Below are positions 24,947-34,149 of a stretch of 64,000 nt of DNA, piece by piece. Both the position numbers and the translations under genes were made by a program. This DNA comes from Rhodospirillales bacterium (lineage in GTDB: Bacteria > Pseudomonadota > Alphaproteobacteria > Micavibrionales > Micavibrionaceae). The stretch spans positions 62,001 to 126,000 of the forward strand of contig JACKJB010000003.1 of NCBI GenBank assembly GCA_020638155.1. The letters are read 5' to 3'. The notes under the pieces were generated by a model. It was not told the origin of the DNA. It searched no databases and saw nothing but the letters and a program-made list of their open reading frames with translations. Positions within the stretch are counted from its first letter, which is position 1. Each line of letters opens with the position of its first letter.

Positions 24947-26590
24947 ATGATTTCAACCATGAGCATTATAAGCGCGAATATGGCTGCGAGTTCAGGTATG
25001 GACCTGAACATCAAAAGCACCCTTCCAGCAAAAACCGGCCATAAAGATATCGACAAGCTTTTTAACAGGGGCATGGCCTTTGTTAAAAGCCAACGCTATG
25101 ACAAAGCCGCCGACATGTTTTCTGTCATCCTAAAACAAAAACCGGATCATTTTGCCGCCATAGAGCAGCTTGGCAAAATCGCTTTACAGCTTGAAGACTA
25201 TGAGCGCGCCCTGCTCTTTTTTAAAGCTTTGACAGAGCATGTACCAACCTATCATCAGGCTTATGGATACGCTGCAGATACTTTGACGCGTATGGAACGT
25301 TATGAAGAGGCGATCGATTTTCTTAAACGTGTTCTTATCATAAAAAACGACTTACTTTATCCTCATGTGGAGCTAAGCCGTTGTTATATGTTTATCGGAC
25401 AGCAAGACTTATCAAGAGAACACATCGAACACGCCCTTAAGCTTGATTATAACTCGCCTGACGTTTTGTATAGTTACCTCAATTACCATTACAAATTTGA
25501 AACTGAAGACGATCCGCACCTGCAGCATGTTTTGTCTATCGTGGAAAAAGATCGAAAAAAACTCGGCCACATTCCTTTGGCCGCATTATATACAGTACTT
25601 TACAAGGCGTATAATGAAATTGGCCAATACGATCAGGCCATGCACTATGCGGAATTGGCCGGGCACGTGCGATTAAAAGACAACCCCAACGACTTCCAAA
25701 GTACAAAAAAGATATTTACCGCGATCAAAGACTATTTCTCCAAAGATTATTTGGAAAACAACGCGCCTAATAATGAAAATTCAGAATTACCTGTTTTTAT
25801 CCTGGCTATGCCAAGAACCGGCACCACTTTGCTGGAAAACATCTTAAATGCGCACCCGGAAATCACCGGCATAGAAGAAGATGCCCATTTCACAAAACTG
25901 GTTCAGGATCACTCAACCCTGCCCGATTACAATGGAATGCCCTATCCTTTACGACTCGGCCCATTAAAAGGTGCCCCCATGGGGCTGAAAGAGCTTGGAG
26001 ATGAGCATTTAAAATACCTCCGAAGCAGGTCGAAAGGCGCGAAGCGCGTGGTCGATAAGGCCATTATACACTATACATGGGCAGGGCTTCTATACATGGT
26101 ATATCCTAACGCCCGTTTCATTTACTTAAAGCGTGATCCGTTATCAAGCGCTCTTTCCTGCTATACGCGTAATTTCATTAGAAATACACACCCCTACACA
26201 AATGATTTATATGACCTCGGCAGAACCTTCAGGCTGCATTATGAAATCATGGAGCATTGGAAGAATGTTATACCAACGCCAATCCTTGAAATCACATACG
26301 AAGATCTCGTCGAAAACACAGAAGCTACATCTAAGCGAGTTGTCGATTATCTAGGACTACCATGGGATGACCATTGCCTTGAATTCCATAAAAGAAAAAA
26401 GATTGTCAAAACAGCCAGCGCGCAACAGGTACGCCAACCTGTTTACAAAAGTTCCCTGAAAACATGGGAAAAATACGAAAAGCACCTCGCTCCCCTTGTT
26501 GAAGGATTAGGTCCGTACGCCCCAAAAGACTGCCTATATATAGTTGAAAAATATGGGGAAAAACCTGATCCAAAAGCAACATGTGCATAA
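24947..26590 (+). CDS. TPR-sulfotransferase fusion protein between flagellin genes
   Basis: The 547-residue protein joins TPR repeats to a sulfotransferase domain. Residues about 33-245 are TPR-like helices (ALLFFKALTEHVPTYHQAYG, YDQAMHYAELAG). The catalytic part starts near residue 281 with the 5'-phosphosulfate-binding loop PRTGTTLLENIL (289-300) and continues to the 3'-phosphate-binding segment RDPLSSALS (396-404). PAPS would be the sulfate donor; TPRs usually bind a peptide or protein substrate. There is no signal peptide, so it should act in the cytoplasm. The gene is visibly more AT-rich than its neighbours, lies between two flagellin genes and is preceded by a terminator. Sulfation of flagellin is an inference from position. 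An alternative ATG is at 24959. Confidence 0.85.
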   Translation: MISTMSIISANMAASSGMDLNIKSTLPAKTGHKDIDKLFNRGMAFVKSQRYDKAADMFSVILKQKPDHFAAIEQLGKIALQLEDYERALLFFKALTEHVPTYHQAYGYAADTLTRMERYEEAIDFLKRVLIIKNDLLYPHVELSRCYMFIGQQDLSREHIEHALKLDYNSPDVLYSYLNYHYKFETEDDPHLQHVLSIVEKDRKKLGHIPLAALYTVLYKAYNEIGQYDQAMHYAELAGHVRLKDNPNDFQSTKKIFTAIKDYFSKDYLENNAPNNENSELPVFILAMPRTGTTLLENILNAHPEITGIEEDAHFTKLVQDHSTLPDYNGMPYPLRLGPLKGAPMGLKELGDEHLKYLRSRSKGAKRVVDKAIIHYTWAGLLYMVYPNARFIYLKRDPLSSALSCYTRNFIRNTHPYTNDLYDLGRTFRLHYEIMEHWKNVIPTPILEITYEDLVENTEATSKRVVDYLGLPWDDHCLEFHKRKKIVKTASAQQVRQPVYKSSLKTWEKYEKHLAPLVEGLGPYAPKDCLYIVEKYGEKPDPKATCA

Positions 26591-26672
26591 TCTGACGTGA
26601 CACCGCTTTTCCTTACTGATATCTTAGTAACCACTTATTAAGGGATATTGTAGTATCCTTTAAGAAGCCGGG

Positions 26673-26688
26673 AGGATTCCGGCTTGCA
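26673..26688 (+). promoter_or_regulatory. Possible weak sigma-54 promoter of the second flagellin gene
   Basis: The bases aggattccggcttgca have a perfect TTGCA -12 block and a correctly spaced GG, but the rest of the -24 block (TGGCAC) is poor. The site lies 35 bp before the flagellin ATG, a suitable distance, and overlaps a short hairpin (gccgg...ccggc at 26668-26684). Confidence 0.35.
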
Positions 26689-26723
26689 CATAAATCAGGA
26701 AACCAAGGAAAGGAGATCCTGTT

Positions 26724-28535
26724 ATGACTTCAGATGTCGTACTTACGGCAGCGCTACGCAATAACCTGCTATCGCTGCAAAATACACAATCCGCAATTGA
26801 TAAAACCCAGCTTAATCTGGCAACAGGCCGAACGGTTAACTCTGCGCTTGATAGTCCGCAAAACTTCTTCGCGGCTCAAGCCCTGAACAACCGCGCAAGC
26901 GACCTGACCCGCCTTCTTGATAGTATTGGCCAGTCCATTCAGACGATTAAAGCGGCTGATAACGGCGTTACGGCCCTGACCTCTCTGGTTGAGCAAGCTG
27001 ACTCGATTGCAAACTCAGCACGTGATGCCCTGGCACAAGGGCAAGCGGAAGCTAAAATCACCGGCGACCGTGACCTTCGCGGTGTTGATGACTTGACAAC
27101 GCTCAGCGGTATTGATGTTACAACGAACACCTATACGCTGACATTCTCGTTGACTGATGCCGATGGCGAATCACTTAACATCGGAGCTTACAGTTCTGCT
27201 GCAGCTTCTGCTACAGCAACCACTACCATCACACTGGCAGCGAATGACTCGATCGAAGATCTTGTTAATTCAATCAATGATATTCACATTGATGCAACGC
27301 CTTATGATAACACCGCAAACATCGCAAATGGAAACCAGGCTTTTGAAGCAAAGCTTAACGAAAGCGGACAGCTGGAAATCCGATCCCTCAACGGTGGTAA
27401 CTTCAACATTGACTTTGTTGAAACGACTACGGCGGCGGGTGCTGATGATACAACCAACCTTGCTTTTGCCAGCGCCCTGGGCTTCGGTGATGTCGCCGAT
27501 GTTGTTTCAGACGGTGCCGGTACAAACAACGTTGAAGTCTCAGCAGTTGCTGATGTTGCCCTGCGGTCCTTCCAACTCTACCGGACCGTTAGTGGTAACC
27601 AGGTCGCCGCTTTACGCAGCACGACCCTGGACAACATTGTTGATGATACGGGCGCAACGAACTACTTCGCCAACATCGCAACCGGTGATAACGACGTGTA
27701 CCAAATTGCCGTAAACGGCGGCACTCGCGTTAACATCGCGCTGGACAACGGTACTGGCGTTGTAACCGTTCAGGAATTCATTGACGGTATCAATGATAAC
27801 GACACGCTGAACCAACTCATTCAGGCTGATTTCGACGATGACACAGGACAAGTTATTATCCGTTCGATTGACTCGTCTGTCGAAAGCATTGAAGTCGGTG
27901 TTCAGAGTACTACCAGCGTCACAGCAAGCTTTGGCTTTGGTCTTAAAGATAGTGATCCTGCGGGCGGCACAACGCTTACTGCCGGTGCCGGTGCAGCCAA
28001 CGCAGAACGTGAAAATATTCGAATCGGTGCAGCAGCTGCTCAGCTTGCTGAACTTGAAATCGAATATGACAGCGTTCGCAACCAGATCACTGAACTGGTT
28101 ACGAACGGCGATACCGGTTACCGCGGCACAAACCTGCTGAACGGTGACGACCTTCTGACCGTATTCAACGAGTTCCGGACCAGTTCCCTGACAACTTCCG
28201 GCGTTGAGTTTACTGCCGATGGCTTGGGCTTAACGGAAGCAAACTTCTCTCGTGACAATACAGTTGACGGTGCCTTGGCCGAGGTCCGCTCCGCACTGGA
28301 GTCAATCCGTGCATTTGGTACCACACTGGCCAACGACCTGACCGTCATCCAAACGCGTGAGACGTTTACTCAGAACACGATCAATACGCTGACGGAAGGG
28401 GCGGACAAGCTGACGATTGCCGACCAGAACGCAGAAGGCGCGAAACTGCTGGCTCTGCAAACCAGGCAACAGCTGGGTGTTACCTCGCTGGCTCTGGCGT
28501 CCCAGTCTCAGCAGTCTATCCTGCGACTGTTCTAA
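26724..28535 (+). CDS. fliC2: Flagellin (second copy)
   Basis: This 603-residue flagellin shares nearly identical ends with the first copy (start MTSDVVLTAALRNNLLSLQN; end LASQSQQSILRLF) but has a diverged, Thr/Asn/Asp-rich middle (about residues 125-430). The middle contains the same repeated hook-IN-type motifs (EFIDGINDNDTLNQLIQADF). A strong AAAGGAG ribosome site precedes the ATG. The two flagellins probably form a mixed filament. Like the first copy it lacks cysteine. Confidence 0.95.
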   Translation: MTSDVVLTAALRNNLLSLQNTQSAIDKTQLNLATGRTVNSALDSPQNFFAAQALNNRASDLTRLLDSIGQSIQTIKAADNGVTALTSLVEQADSIANSARDALAQGQAEAKITGDRDLRGVDDLTTLSGIDVTTNTYTLTFSLTDADGESLNIGAYSSAAASATATTTITLAANDSIEDLVNSINDIHIDATPYDNTANIANGNQAFEAKLNESGQLEIRSLNGGNFNIDFVETTTAAGADDTTNLAFASALGFGDVADVVSDGAGTNNVEVSAVADVALRSFQLYRTVSGNQVAALRSTTLDNIVDDTGATNYFANIATGDNDVYQIAVNGGTRVNIALDNGTGVVTVQEFIDGINDNDTLNQLIQADFDDDTGQVIIRSIDSSVESIEVGVQSTTSVTASFGFGLKDSDPAGGTTLTAGAGAANAERENIRIGAAAAQLAELEIEYDSVRNQITELVTNGDTGYRGTNLLNGDDLLTVFNEFRTSSLTTSGVEFTADGLGLTEANFSRDNTVDGALAEVRSALESIRAFGTTLANDLTVIQTRETFTQNTINTLTEGADKLTIADQNAEGAKLLALQTRQQLGVTSLALASQSQQSILRLF

Positions 28536-28567
28536 ACCGGGCCGGGGATTTAACGATTATACAGTTA

Positions 28568-28598
28568 ACCGGGGGCAGAAAGCCCCCGGTTTTCTTTG
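28568..28598 (+). terminator. Rho-independent terminator after the second flagellin gene
   Basis: An eight-pair perfect GC stem (ccgggggc, loop agaaa, gcccccgg) is followed by TTTTCTTT. It lies about 33 bp after the flagellin stop. Confidence 0.88.
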
Positions 28599-28651
28599 GT
28601 TTGGGAATTAGTGATTTGGTATTCTCTTAAATCACTAAATCACTAAATTCC

Positions 28652-28681
28652 TACCTACCGGGCAAAAATTGCCCGGCAGGT
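28652..28681. promoter_or_regulatory. Strong hairpin upstream of flbT
   Basis: Eight perfect pairs (ccgggcaa, loop aaa, ttgcccgg) are extended outward by CCT/AGG after one mismatch. There is no T-run, so it is not a standard terminator. It lies about 100 bp before flbT and next to an AGTGATTT...AAATCACT inverted pair near 28610-28640. It could be part of the flbT leader or protect the flagellin mRNA 3' end. Confidence 0.4.
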
Positions 28682-28781
28682 GCACTTCGCTCATTGGAAA
28701 TTAACGGTTTAGCGGCTATAATTATGGTACGATCATTGCATCGTACAAGGCAGAACGCTAACTTTAACAAGGTAGAATACC

Positions 28782-29198
28782 ATGGCTCTTATAATTGATC
28801 TCAAACCAGGCGAAAAAATCCTGATTGGTGATGCGGTCATCACCAACGACCAGCAGCGCACCCGGCTTCATATTTCCGGCGATGCGCCGATCCTGCGTGA
28901 AAAGGACGTGATGAAAGAAGAAGACGCCAACACGCCGTGCAAGAAAATCTATTTCCTGGTCCAGTGCATGTACCTGGCCCGCGCGCCGCGGATTTACTTC
29001 GACAAATATTTCGCACAAGTCAAAGAAGTCCAGAATGCCGCGCCGACGACGACCCTGTTTATCATGAAGATTAATGATATGATTATCGAAGGCACGTTTT
29101 ACAAAGCCATGAAAGAGGCGCGCGAGTTACTACTTCACGAAGAAGAGTTAATAGAGAATGTCAAACAACCAAAAGCCCGGCCAGTCGAAGCCGTCTAA
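28782..29198 (+). CDS. flbT: FlbT, post-transcriptional flagellin regulator
   Basis: FlbT binds the flagellin mRNA leader in Caulobacter and lowers its stability until hook assembly is complete. The 138-residue product has the family pattern LIIDLKPGEKILIGDAVITN, then KIYFLVQCMYLARAPRIYFD and a C-terminal helix (IIEGTFYKAMKEARELLLHE EE). It overlaps flaF by 41 bp, so the pair is coupled. Position directly after the second flagellin gene is the usual one. Confidence 0.94.
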   Translation: MALIIDLKPGEKILIGDAVITNDQQRTRLHISGDAPILREKDVMKEEDANTPCKKIYFLVQCMYLARAPRIYFDKYFAQVKEVQNAAPTTTLFIMKINDMIIEGTFYKAMKEARELLLHEEELIENVKQPKARPVEAV

Positions 29199-29628
29199 TC
29201 CATACGCGGCCGCCGCGGGCGCTTATGATACGCATGCGCAAAAGCACACGCCCGACCAGCGTGAGACGGAGGCGCGTGTGCTGCTCAAGGCCGCCAAAGC
29301 GTTCCAGGACATCCAGAAACGCTGGGACCAGATTTCCCGCGAAGACCTTGATGAATGCCTGAAATATAACCGGCAAATCTGGATGATGTTCGTCGATACG
29401 GCGATCGAAGATGAAGGCGGCGAGCGGCCGGTTGAGCTACGGAACAATATTGCCAATCTCGGTGTGTTCATTTTCAATCACACGTTGGAAGTTCTGGCAG
29501 ATCCGCAGCCGCAGAAGCTTGATATCCTGATCGAGATTAACCGTGAGATCGCCGCAGGGCTAATGACCCGCCCCAAGCCTGAAGGACAAACACAAGCCGC
29601 GCCAACCGATACGGTTGACCAAGCTTAA
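29158..29628 (+). CDS. flaF: FlaF, flagellin secretion/translation regulator
   Basis: FlaF works with FlbT and is needed for flagellin synthesis and secretion. The 156-residue product has NPYAAAAGAYDTHAQKHTPD, RETEARVLLKAAKAFQDIQK RW and the conserved NRQIWMMFVDTAIEDEGGER, then LRNNIANLGVFIFNHTLEVL. The N-terminus is somewhat extended relative to the family core. It starts inside the flbT frame. Confidence 0.93.
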   Translation: MSNNQKPGQSKPSNPYAAAAGAYDTHAQKHTPDQRETEARVLLKAAKAFQDIQKRWDQISREDLDECLKYNRQIWMMFVDTAIEDEGGERPVELRNNIANLGVFIFNHTLEVLADPQPQKLDILIEINREIAAGLMTRPKPEGQTQAAPTDTVDQA

Positions 29629-29653
29629 AATTTTCCTGAAATAGATAAAACGA

Positions 29654-30127
29654 TTAAGCGAAAACCGTGACGTTGCCACCGCCGCTGCTGCCGGAACGCG
29701 CAGCGGCATCAAAGGCTGCCTGCTGTTGCGGCGAGATGTTGCCGCCGCCATTGGCCGGTGCCGGAGCTTGTGGCTGTGCCTGCTGTACGGTCGCCTGCGC
29801 GCTTTCCCTTTGGGAACGCGGGGCTTCGGCCTGCTGCTCCTGTCCGGACGCGCGCTGTACCGCAGCGCGTGCCGCGGCCTCCAACTGATTTTGAGATGGG
29901 AACTGGTTTTCAACATCGCCCGTGTCGCCGTTGCGTAACTGGATCACAGCTTTGTCGTAATTAACATCGAGATAGATATAGGGGCTGACATACGGCGCCA
30001 ACGGTCCCGTATTGACCTTCTGCACCCGCTCAGGATTAGATGCATAAGAGTCGGCTGTGCTGGTCTGTTCGGCATTGGCACGAACAAACTGCGCAGTCTG
30101 CAATACTGAATTGACGGCTTCTATCAT
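29654..30127 (-). CDS. Small FlaG-like flagellar protein (tentative)
   Basis: This 157-residue protein has a conserved-looking core, SPYIYLDVNYDKAVIQLRNG followed by DTGDVENQFPSQNQLEAAAR. That core resembles the compact beta domain of FlaG-type proteins and is flanked by a Ser/Thr/Asn-rich N-terminus. The Gln/Ala/Pro-rich tail is of low complexity. It has no signal peptide or membrane segment. It is convergent with flaF, 25 bp away, and separated from fliF by a long AT-rich region. FlaG affects filament length in other bacteria; the assignment is weak. Confidence 0.55.
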   Translation of the reverse strand: MIEAVNSVLQTAQFVRANAEQTSTADSYASNPERVQKVNTGPLAPYVSPYIYLDVNYDKAVIQLRNGDTGDVENQFPSQNQLEAAARAAVQRASGQEQQAEAPRSQRESAQATVQQAQPQAPAPANGGGNISPQQQAAFDAAARSGSSGGGNVTVFA

Positions 30128-30725
30128 ATTCCTAACCGTTTTTTCCCAGTGCCTATACAGGAATGCAGCTTAAACCCCACAGCTACATTACAGGCACAAT
30201 AACCTAGTATCATAGTAACCCGAATAACCGCAAAAGTCAAGTCTTTTGCGTAATTCCTGCTTCTCAGATAGCCAGTAAACACAGTATTCACCCGCGCCAC
30301 AAAAGTAAAAAAATGGTTAAAAATTCATAGCGTAAATAAATAAAATAACAAAGTATCAATAGTTGCCCCATTCAATAGCCCCGCAGAGTAAATAAAAAAT
30401 AAAATTTATCTATTTTACAAATAAAAACCCCAGCCATATTTATCCGTATTTTAAATCATTCATGGGATAATCAAGGATAAAGAAGCATAAAGGCACCGGA
30501 TGTTGCTGCCCGATGACCTGGCTAAAGAGCCGTGGAAATCCGGCCTGAAACACGATATATTAATAAATGGGAATATGGGATTTGCGTGATTCGCATATCT
30601 CGGGTATCTTTTAAAAAAGAACCCTTCCCCGGCAGAAATCCTGCCGTCCTTTGAGTTTTGTATCGATCGTGTTCCCCCGTGCCCGCGGGATTTCCGCAAC
30701 GCTTTTGTAAGTAAAGGTAACAACC
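30128..30725. other. Long AT-rich intergenic region upstream of fliF
   Basis: About 600 bp without a convincing gene. The first two thirds are strongly AT-rich, with A-tracts (for example 30301-30440, including repeated ATAAA units) that could bend DNA. The last 130 bp before fliF are GC-rich again and must hold the leader of the fliF operon. A reverse frame at 30460-30723 has no protein-like features. I see no full CtrA box and no sigma-54 site. Confidence 0.6.
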
Positions 30726-32372
30726 GTGAACAGTTTTGTTGAAACGATCAAGCAGCTAGGCCCGGCCCGTTTGGCGATTATGGGCGGCGTTCTGGTTGGC
30801 CTGCTTCTGTTTTTCGTTTTTGTTTCGATGCGGATTTCAACGCCTGATCTTGAGCTGCTTTATGATGATTTATCGTCAACCGATTCCGGTGCCATGACGG
30901 CAAAGCTGGCAGAGAACGGGATTCAATACGACATCACCCCGGACGGTACCCGGATCATGGTTCCAAAAGACCAGGTCGGCAATGCCCGTATGTTGCTGGC
31001 ACAGGAAGGCCTGCCGAACGGCGGGTCCATGGGATATGAAATCTTCGACCAGCAATCCGGCTTTGGCACGACGAACTTCGTCCAGAATATCAACCAGGTC
31101 CGCGCGCTGGAAGGCGAACTGGCACGAACCATCGGTTCGCTAGAAGGGATACGCAGCTCCCGCGTTCACCTTGTGCTGCCGCAACGCGAACTGTTCAGCC
31201 GTGAGTCCCGTCCGGCGAGCGCCAGCGTTTTCCTGACTCTGCGTCCCGGCGCACGGCTGGAGCGAGAACAGATCCTGGCGATTCAGTCCCTTGTTTCATC
31301 GGCCGTGCCACAACTCAAGCCGGACACGGTATCCATCATCGACAGTAACGGCAACCTGCTGGCCCGCGGCGGTGACAGCGAAGATACGCTGATGACCCTG
31401 AAGGCCGAAGAGATGCGCCGCAATTACGAGCAGCGCCTGACCCGCGCGGTTGAAGATATTGTCGGACGGATTGTCGGCTATGGCCACGTTCGCGCACACA
31501 TCACCGCAGACCTGAACTTCGACCGCATCAGCACCAACGAAGAACTGTATGATCCGGAAACACAGGTCGTCCGTTCCTCGCAGGTCGTCGAGGAAAATAA
31601 CGTCGAACGTGAACCGCCGTCGGGCGATGTATCCGTTCAGAACAACCTGCCCGGGATTGCCGGCGACCTGTTCGTTGATCCGAAACCAGCGCTTGAAAGC
31701 AACAGGATCGAAGAAACGACGAACTATGAAATCAGCAAGACCGTCCGCAACATGGTGCGTGAGGTCGGCGAAGTGAATAAGTTATCCGTTGCGGTTCTGA
31801 TCGACGGTACCTACACGACCGATGAAGACGGCAATAAAACCTATACGCCGCGGACGCAGGAGCAGCTCGACCAGATCGCATCGCTCGTTCGCTCCGCGAT
31901 TGGATATGACGATGAACGCGGCGATATGCTCGAAGTCGTCAATATGCAGTTTGCCGACGTCGATGCGGAAGACGCCCTGCTGGAACAGGAGCTTCTGTTC
32001 GGGTTTGAACGCAGCGACCTTCTGGATGCGGTTGAGATTATTACCGTGGCGATCATGATTATCTTGGTGATCCTGCTGGTGATCCAGCCGATGGTTGGCC
32101 GTCTGCTGGCAACCGAAGGGCCGCAGCTTGAAGAGGATCTGGAAGCCCAGCTTCTGGCGGGCCGCCCGATGAACCCCGCGCTGGAAGGCCCGGACGGCAT
32201 GGGCGAAGAATTTGAACCGCCTGCGCTGGAAGAACAGGACAGCCTGATCGATATGCAGCAGGTTGAAGGAAAAGTGAAGGCTTCTTCTGTGAAGCGGGTT
32301 GAAGATATTGTTGAGAACTATCCGAATGAAACCGTCTCCGTCCTGCGGAGCTGGATGAGTTCGGAAAGCTAA
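30726..32372 (+). CDS. fliF: FliF, MS-ring protein
   Basis: FliF forms the MS ring, the inner-membrane base of the flagellum. The 548-residue product begins with a GTG codon behind an AAAGG site. It has an N-terminal membrane segment (LAIMGGVLVGLLLFFVFVSM), the YscJ/FliF domain (ELLYDDLSSTDSGAMTAKLA, TNFVQNINQVRALEGELART, RSSRVHLVLPQRELFSRESR) and the FliF C domain (GDLFVDPKPALESNRIEETT, NYEISKTV). A second membrane helix follows (VEIITVAIMIILVILLVIQP), then the cytoplasmic FliG-binding tail (VKRVEDIVENYPNETVSVLR). It starts the operon fliF-fliG-fliH-fliN-motA. Confidence 0.97.
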   Translation: MNSFVETIKQLGPARLAIMGGVLVGLLLFFVFVSMRISTPDLELLYDDLSSTDSGAMTAKLAENGIQYDITPDGTRIMVPKDQVGNARMLLAQEGLPNGGSMGYEIFDQQSGFGTTNFVQNINQVRALEGELARTIGSLEGIRSSRVHLVLPQRELFSRESRPASASVFLTLRPGARLEREQILAIQSLVSSAVPQLKPDTVSIIDSNGNLLARGGDSEDTLMTLKAEEMRRNYEQRLTRAVEDIVGRIVGYGHVRAHITADLNFDRISTNEELYDPETQVVRSSQVVEENNVEREPPSGDVSVQNNLPGIAGDLFVDPKPALESNRIEETTNYEISKTVRNMVREVGEVNKLSVAVLIDGTYTTDEDGNKTYTPRTQEQLDQIASLVRSAIGYDDERGDMLEVVNMQFADVDAEDALLEQELLFGFERSDLLDAVEIITVAIMIILVILLVIQPMVGRLLATEGPQLEEDLEAQLLAGRPMNPALEGPDGMGEEFEPPALEEQDSLIDMQQVEGKVKASSVKRVEDIVENYPNETVSVLRSWMSSES

Positions 32373-32393
32373 CCTAAAAAAGGTGCATGGGGC

Positions 32394-33410
32394 ATGCGGG
32401 TACGTGAAGATTATCGGACGCTGACGGGCGCTGAAAAAGCGGCGATCTTCCTTTTGGCGCTCGGGGAAGAATATACATCCAAAGTTTTCGAACATATGGA
32501 TGATGAGGAAATCATGGAGATTTCCCAGACCATGGCCAATCTGGGGAAGGTCAGCGCCAATGTCGTCGAACGGCTGTTCGTCGATTTTGCCGAACAGATG
32601 AGCTCGACGAATGCGCTGGTCGGCACACTGGATTCCACAGAACGCCTGCTGCAAAAAGTGCTCGGCGAAGACAAGGTTAACGAGATCATGGAGGAAATCC
32701 GTGGTCCTGCCGGCCGGACGATGTGGGAAAAACTGGGTAATGTGAACGAAGAGATTCTGGCGAACTTCCTGCAAAAAGAATATCCGCAAACCGTTGCCGT
32801 CGTGATGTCGAAAATCCAGACCGATCACGCCGCCCGCGTTCTTGCCCTGCTCCCGGAGAATTTCGCCTTGGAAGTCATTCACCGGATGCTGCGGATGGAA
32901 GCCGTGCAAAAAGAAGTCCTGGAAGATGTCGAGCGGACATTAAGGACCGAATTCATGTCGAACCTGGCCCGGACCCAACGCCGTGATTCCCACGAGATGA
33001 TGGCGGAAATCTTCAACAGCCTGGAACGGTCCGCCGAAGCGAAATTCATGGAAGAACTGGAGAAATCGGTACCGGAATCCGCCGAGAAAATCCGCAGTCT
33101 TATGTTTACCTTCGAAGACCTGCTCAAGCTCGACCCAACCGCCGTACAGACGGTTATCCGCGCGGTGGACAAGGACAAGCTGCCGACTGCGCTGAAAGGC
33201 GCAACGGAAACGCTGCGCGACCTGTTCTTCTCCAACATGTCCGAACGTGCCGCAAAGATCATGAAAGAAGATATGGCCGCCATGGGCCCGGTTCGCCTCA
33301 AGGAAGTCGAGGAATCCCAGCAATATATTGTCAATGTCACCAAAGACCTGGAAGCCAGGGGCGAGATCGTGATCGCTTCCGGATCAGAGGAAGACGAACT
33401 GATTTACTAA
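32394..33410 (+). CDS. fliG: FliG, rotor switch protein
   Basis: FliG is the C-ring protein that contacts the stator and generates torque. The 338-residue product has the N-terminal domain (LTGAEKAAIFLLALGEEYTS) and the middle domain with EYPQTVAVVMSKIQTDHAAR plus the EHPQ-like motif written here as KEYPQT. The torque-helix domain is LMFTFEDLLKLDPTAVQTVI followed by RAVDKDKLPTALKGA and SERAAKIMKEDMAAMGPVRL. Length and order are normal. Confidence 0.97.
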   Translation: MRVREDYRTLTGAEKAAIFLLALGEEYTSKVFEHMDDEEIMEISQTMANLGKVSANVVERLFVDFAEQMSSTNALVGTLDSTERLLQKVLGEDKVNEIMEEIRGPAGRTMWEKLGNVNEEILANFLQKEYPQTVAVVMSKIQTDHAARVLALLPENFALEVIHRMLRMEAVQKEVLEDVERTLRTEFMSNLARTQRRDSHEMMAEIFNSLERSAEAKFMEELEKSVPESAEKIRSLMFTFEDLLKLDPTAVQTVIRAVDKDKLPTALKGATETLRDLFFSNMSERAAKIMKEDMAAMGPVRLKEVEESQQYIVNVTKDLEARGEIVIASGSEEDELIY

Positions 33411-33420
33411 TCACCGAGCA

Positions 33421-34149
33421 ATGATCGACACCAAAGACAAAAAAACAGCCGAAAAGAAACAAGCGCAGAAATTTTTGTTCGATCAAAACTGCTTTGATGA
33501 CGGCTATGTCGAAGACATCATCGAAGAAGAGCCGCCGCCACCGACCTTTAGCGAAGCCGAGTTGGCGAGCGCGGAACAAAACGCTTTTAATAAAGGCAAG
33601 CAGGAAGGGCTGGCCGAAGCCGAAGCCAGCCGCGAAAAGCATGTTGCCGGTATTCTCGAGCAAATCAACCAAAGCATGCAGACGCTTTTTGCCGCCGAGC
33701 AGCAGCGCAACGACCAATATGAAGGCGAAGCTGTCGCGCTGGCCTACGCTATATTCAAAAAGCTTTTTCCCGCTCTGGATGAGCGCCACGGGCTTACCGA
33801 AATTGAAGCTGTTCTGATGAGCGTCCTTGACGCCCAAAAAGGGCAGCAGGAAATCGCCATAGAAATTCACCCCGATTACAGCGATTCTATCGAAACACGG
33901 CTGGAAATGCTGCGCGATCACACGCCTTCCGGCTGCCAGATCGTGGTCATCCCCCGTGATGCGCTCGGCCCCGGGGACTGCCGTATGTACTGGAATAACG
34001 GGGGTGCCGGGCGAAATGCCACCGCCCTGGCCGAAGAAATTCACAGGCAGCTAGAACATATGCTTGCTGATACGCCCACGCTGCAGGATAATGAAGTATC
34101 GGAAGCAGCCGCAGCCGATGAAGACATAACGGAGAATACGGATGAGTGA
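33421..34149 (+). CDS. fliH: FliH, flagellar ATPase regulator
   Basis: FliH binds the export ATPase FliI and links it to the C-ring. The 242-residue product has an N-terminal segment with FLFDQNCFDDGY, an acidic Pro-rich part, a helical GxxxG-like region (AFNKGKQEGLAEAEASREK) and the C-terminal HrpE/FliH fold (AIFKKLFPALDE, IEIHPDYSDSIETRLEMLRD, DCRMYWNNGGAGRNATALAE). It is the counterpart of Caulobacter FlbE/FliH. It overlaps fliN by 8 bp. Its partner FliI lies at 54-55.6 kb. Confidence 0.87.
   Translation: MIDTKDKKTAEKKQAQKFLFDQNCFDDGYVEDIIEEEPPPPTFSEAELASAEQNAFNKGKQEGLAEAEASREKHVAGILEQINQSMQTLFAAEQQRNDQYEGEAVALAYAIFKKLFPALDERHGLTEIEAVLMSVLDAQKGQQEIAIEIHPDYSDSIETRLEMLRDHTPSGCQIVVIPRDALGPGDCRMYWNNGGAGRNATALAEEIHRQLEHMLADTPTLQDNEVSEAAAADEDITENTDE

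Noticed and set aside
6598..26653. Shared 13-mer agggatattgtag at 6598 and 26641
   Set aside because: One short match without wider similarity is expected by chance in a 64-kb window.
30460..30723. Minus-strand frame upstream of fliF
   Set aside because: No domain, no ribosome site and no family-like segment; more likely leader DNA.
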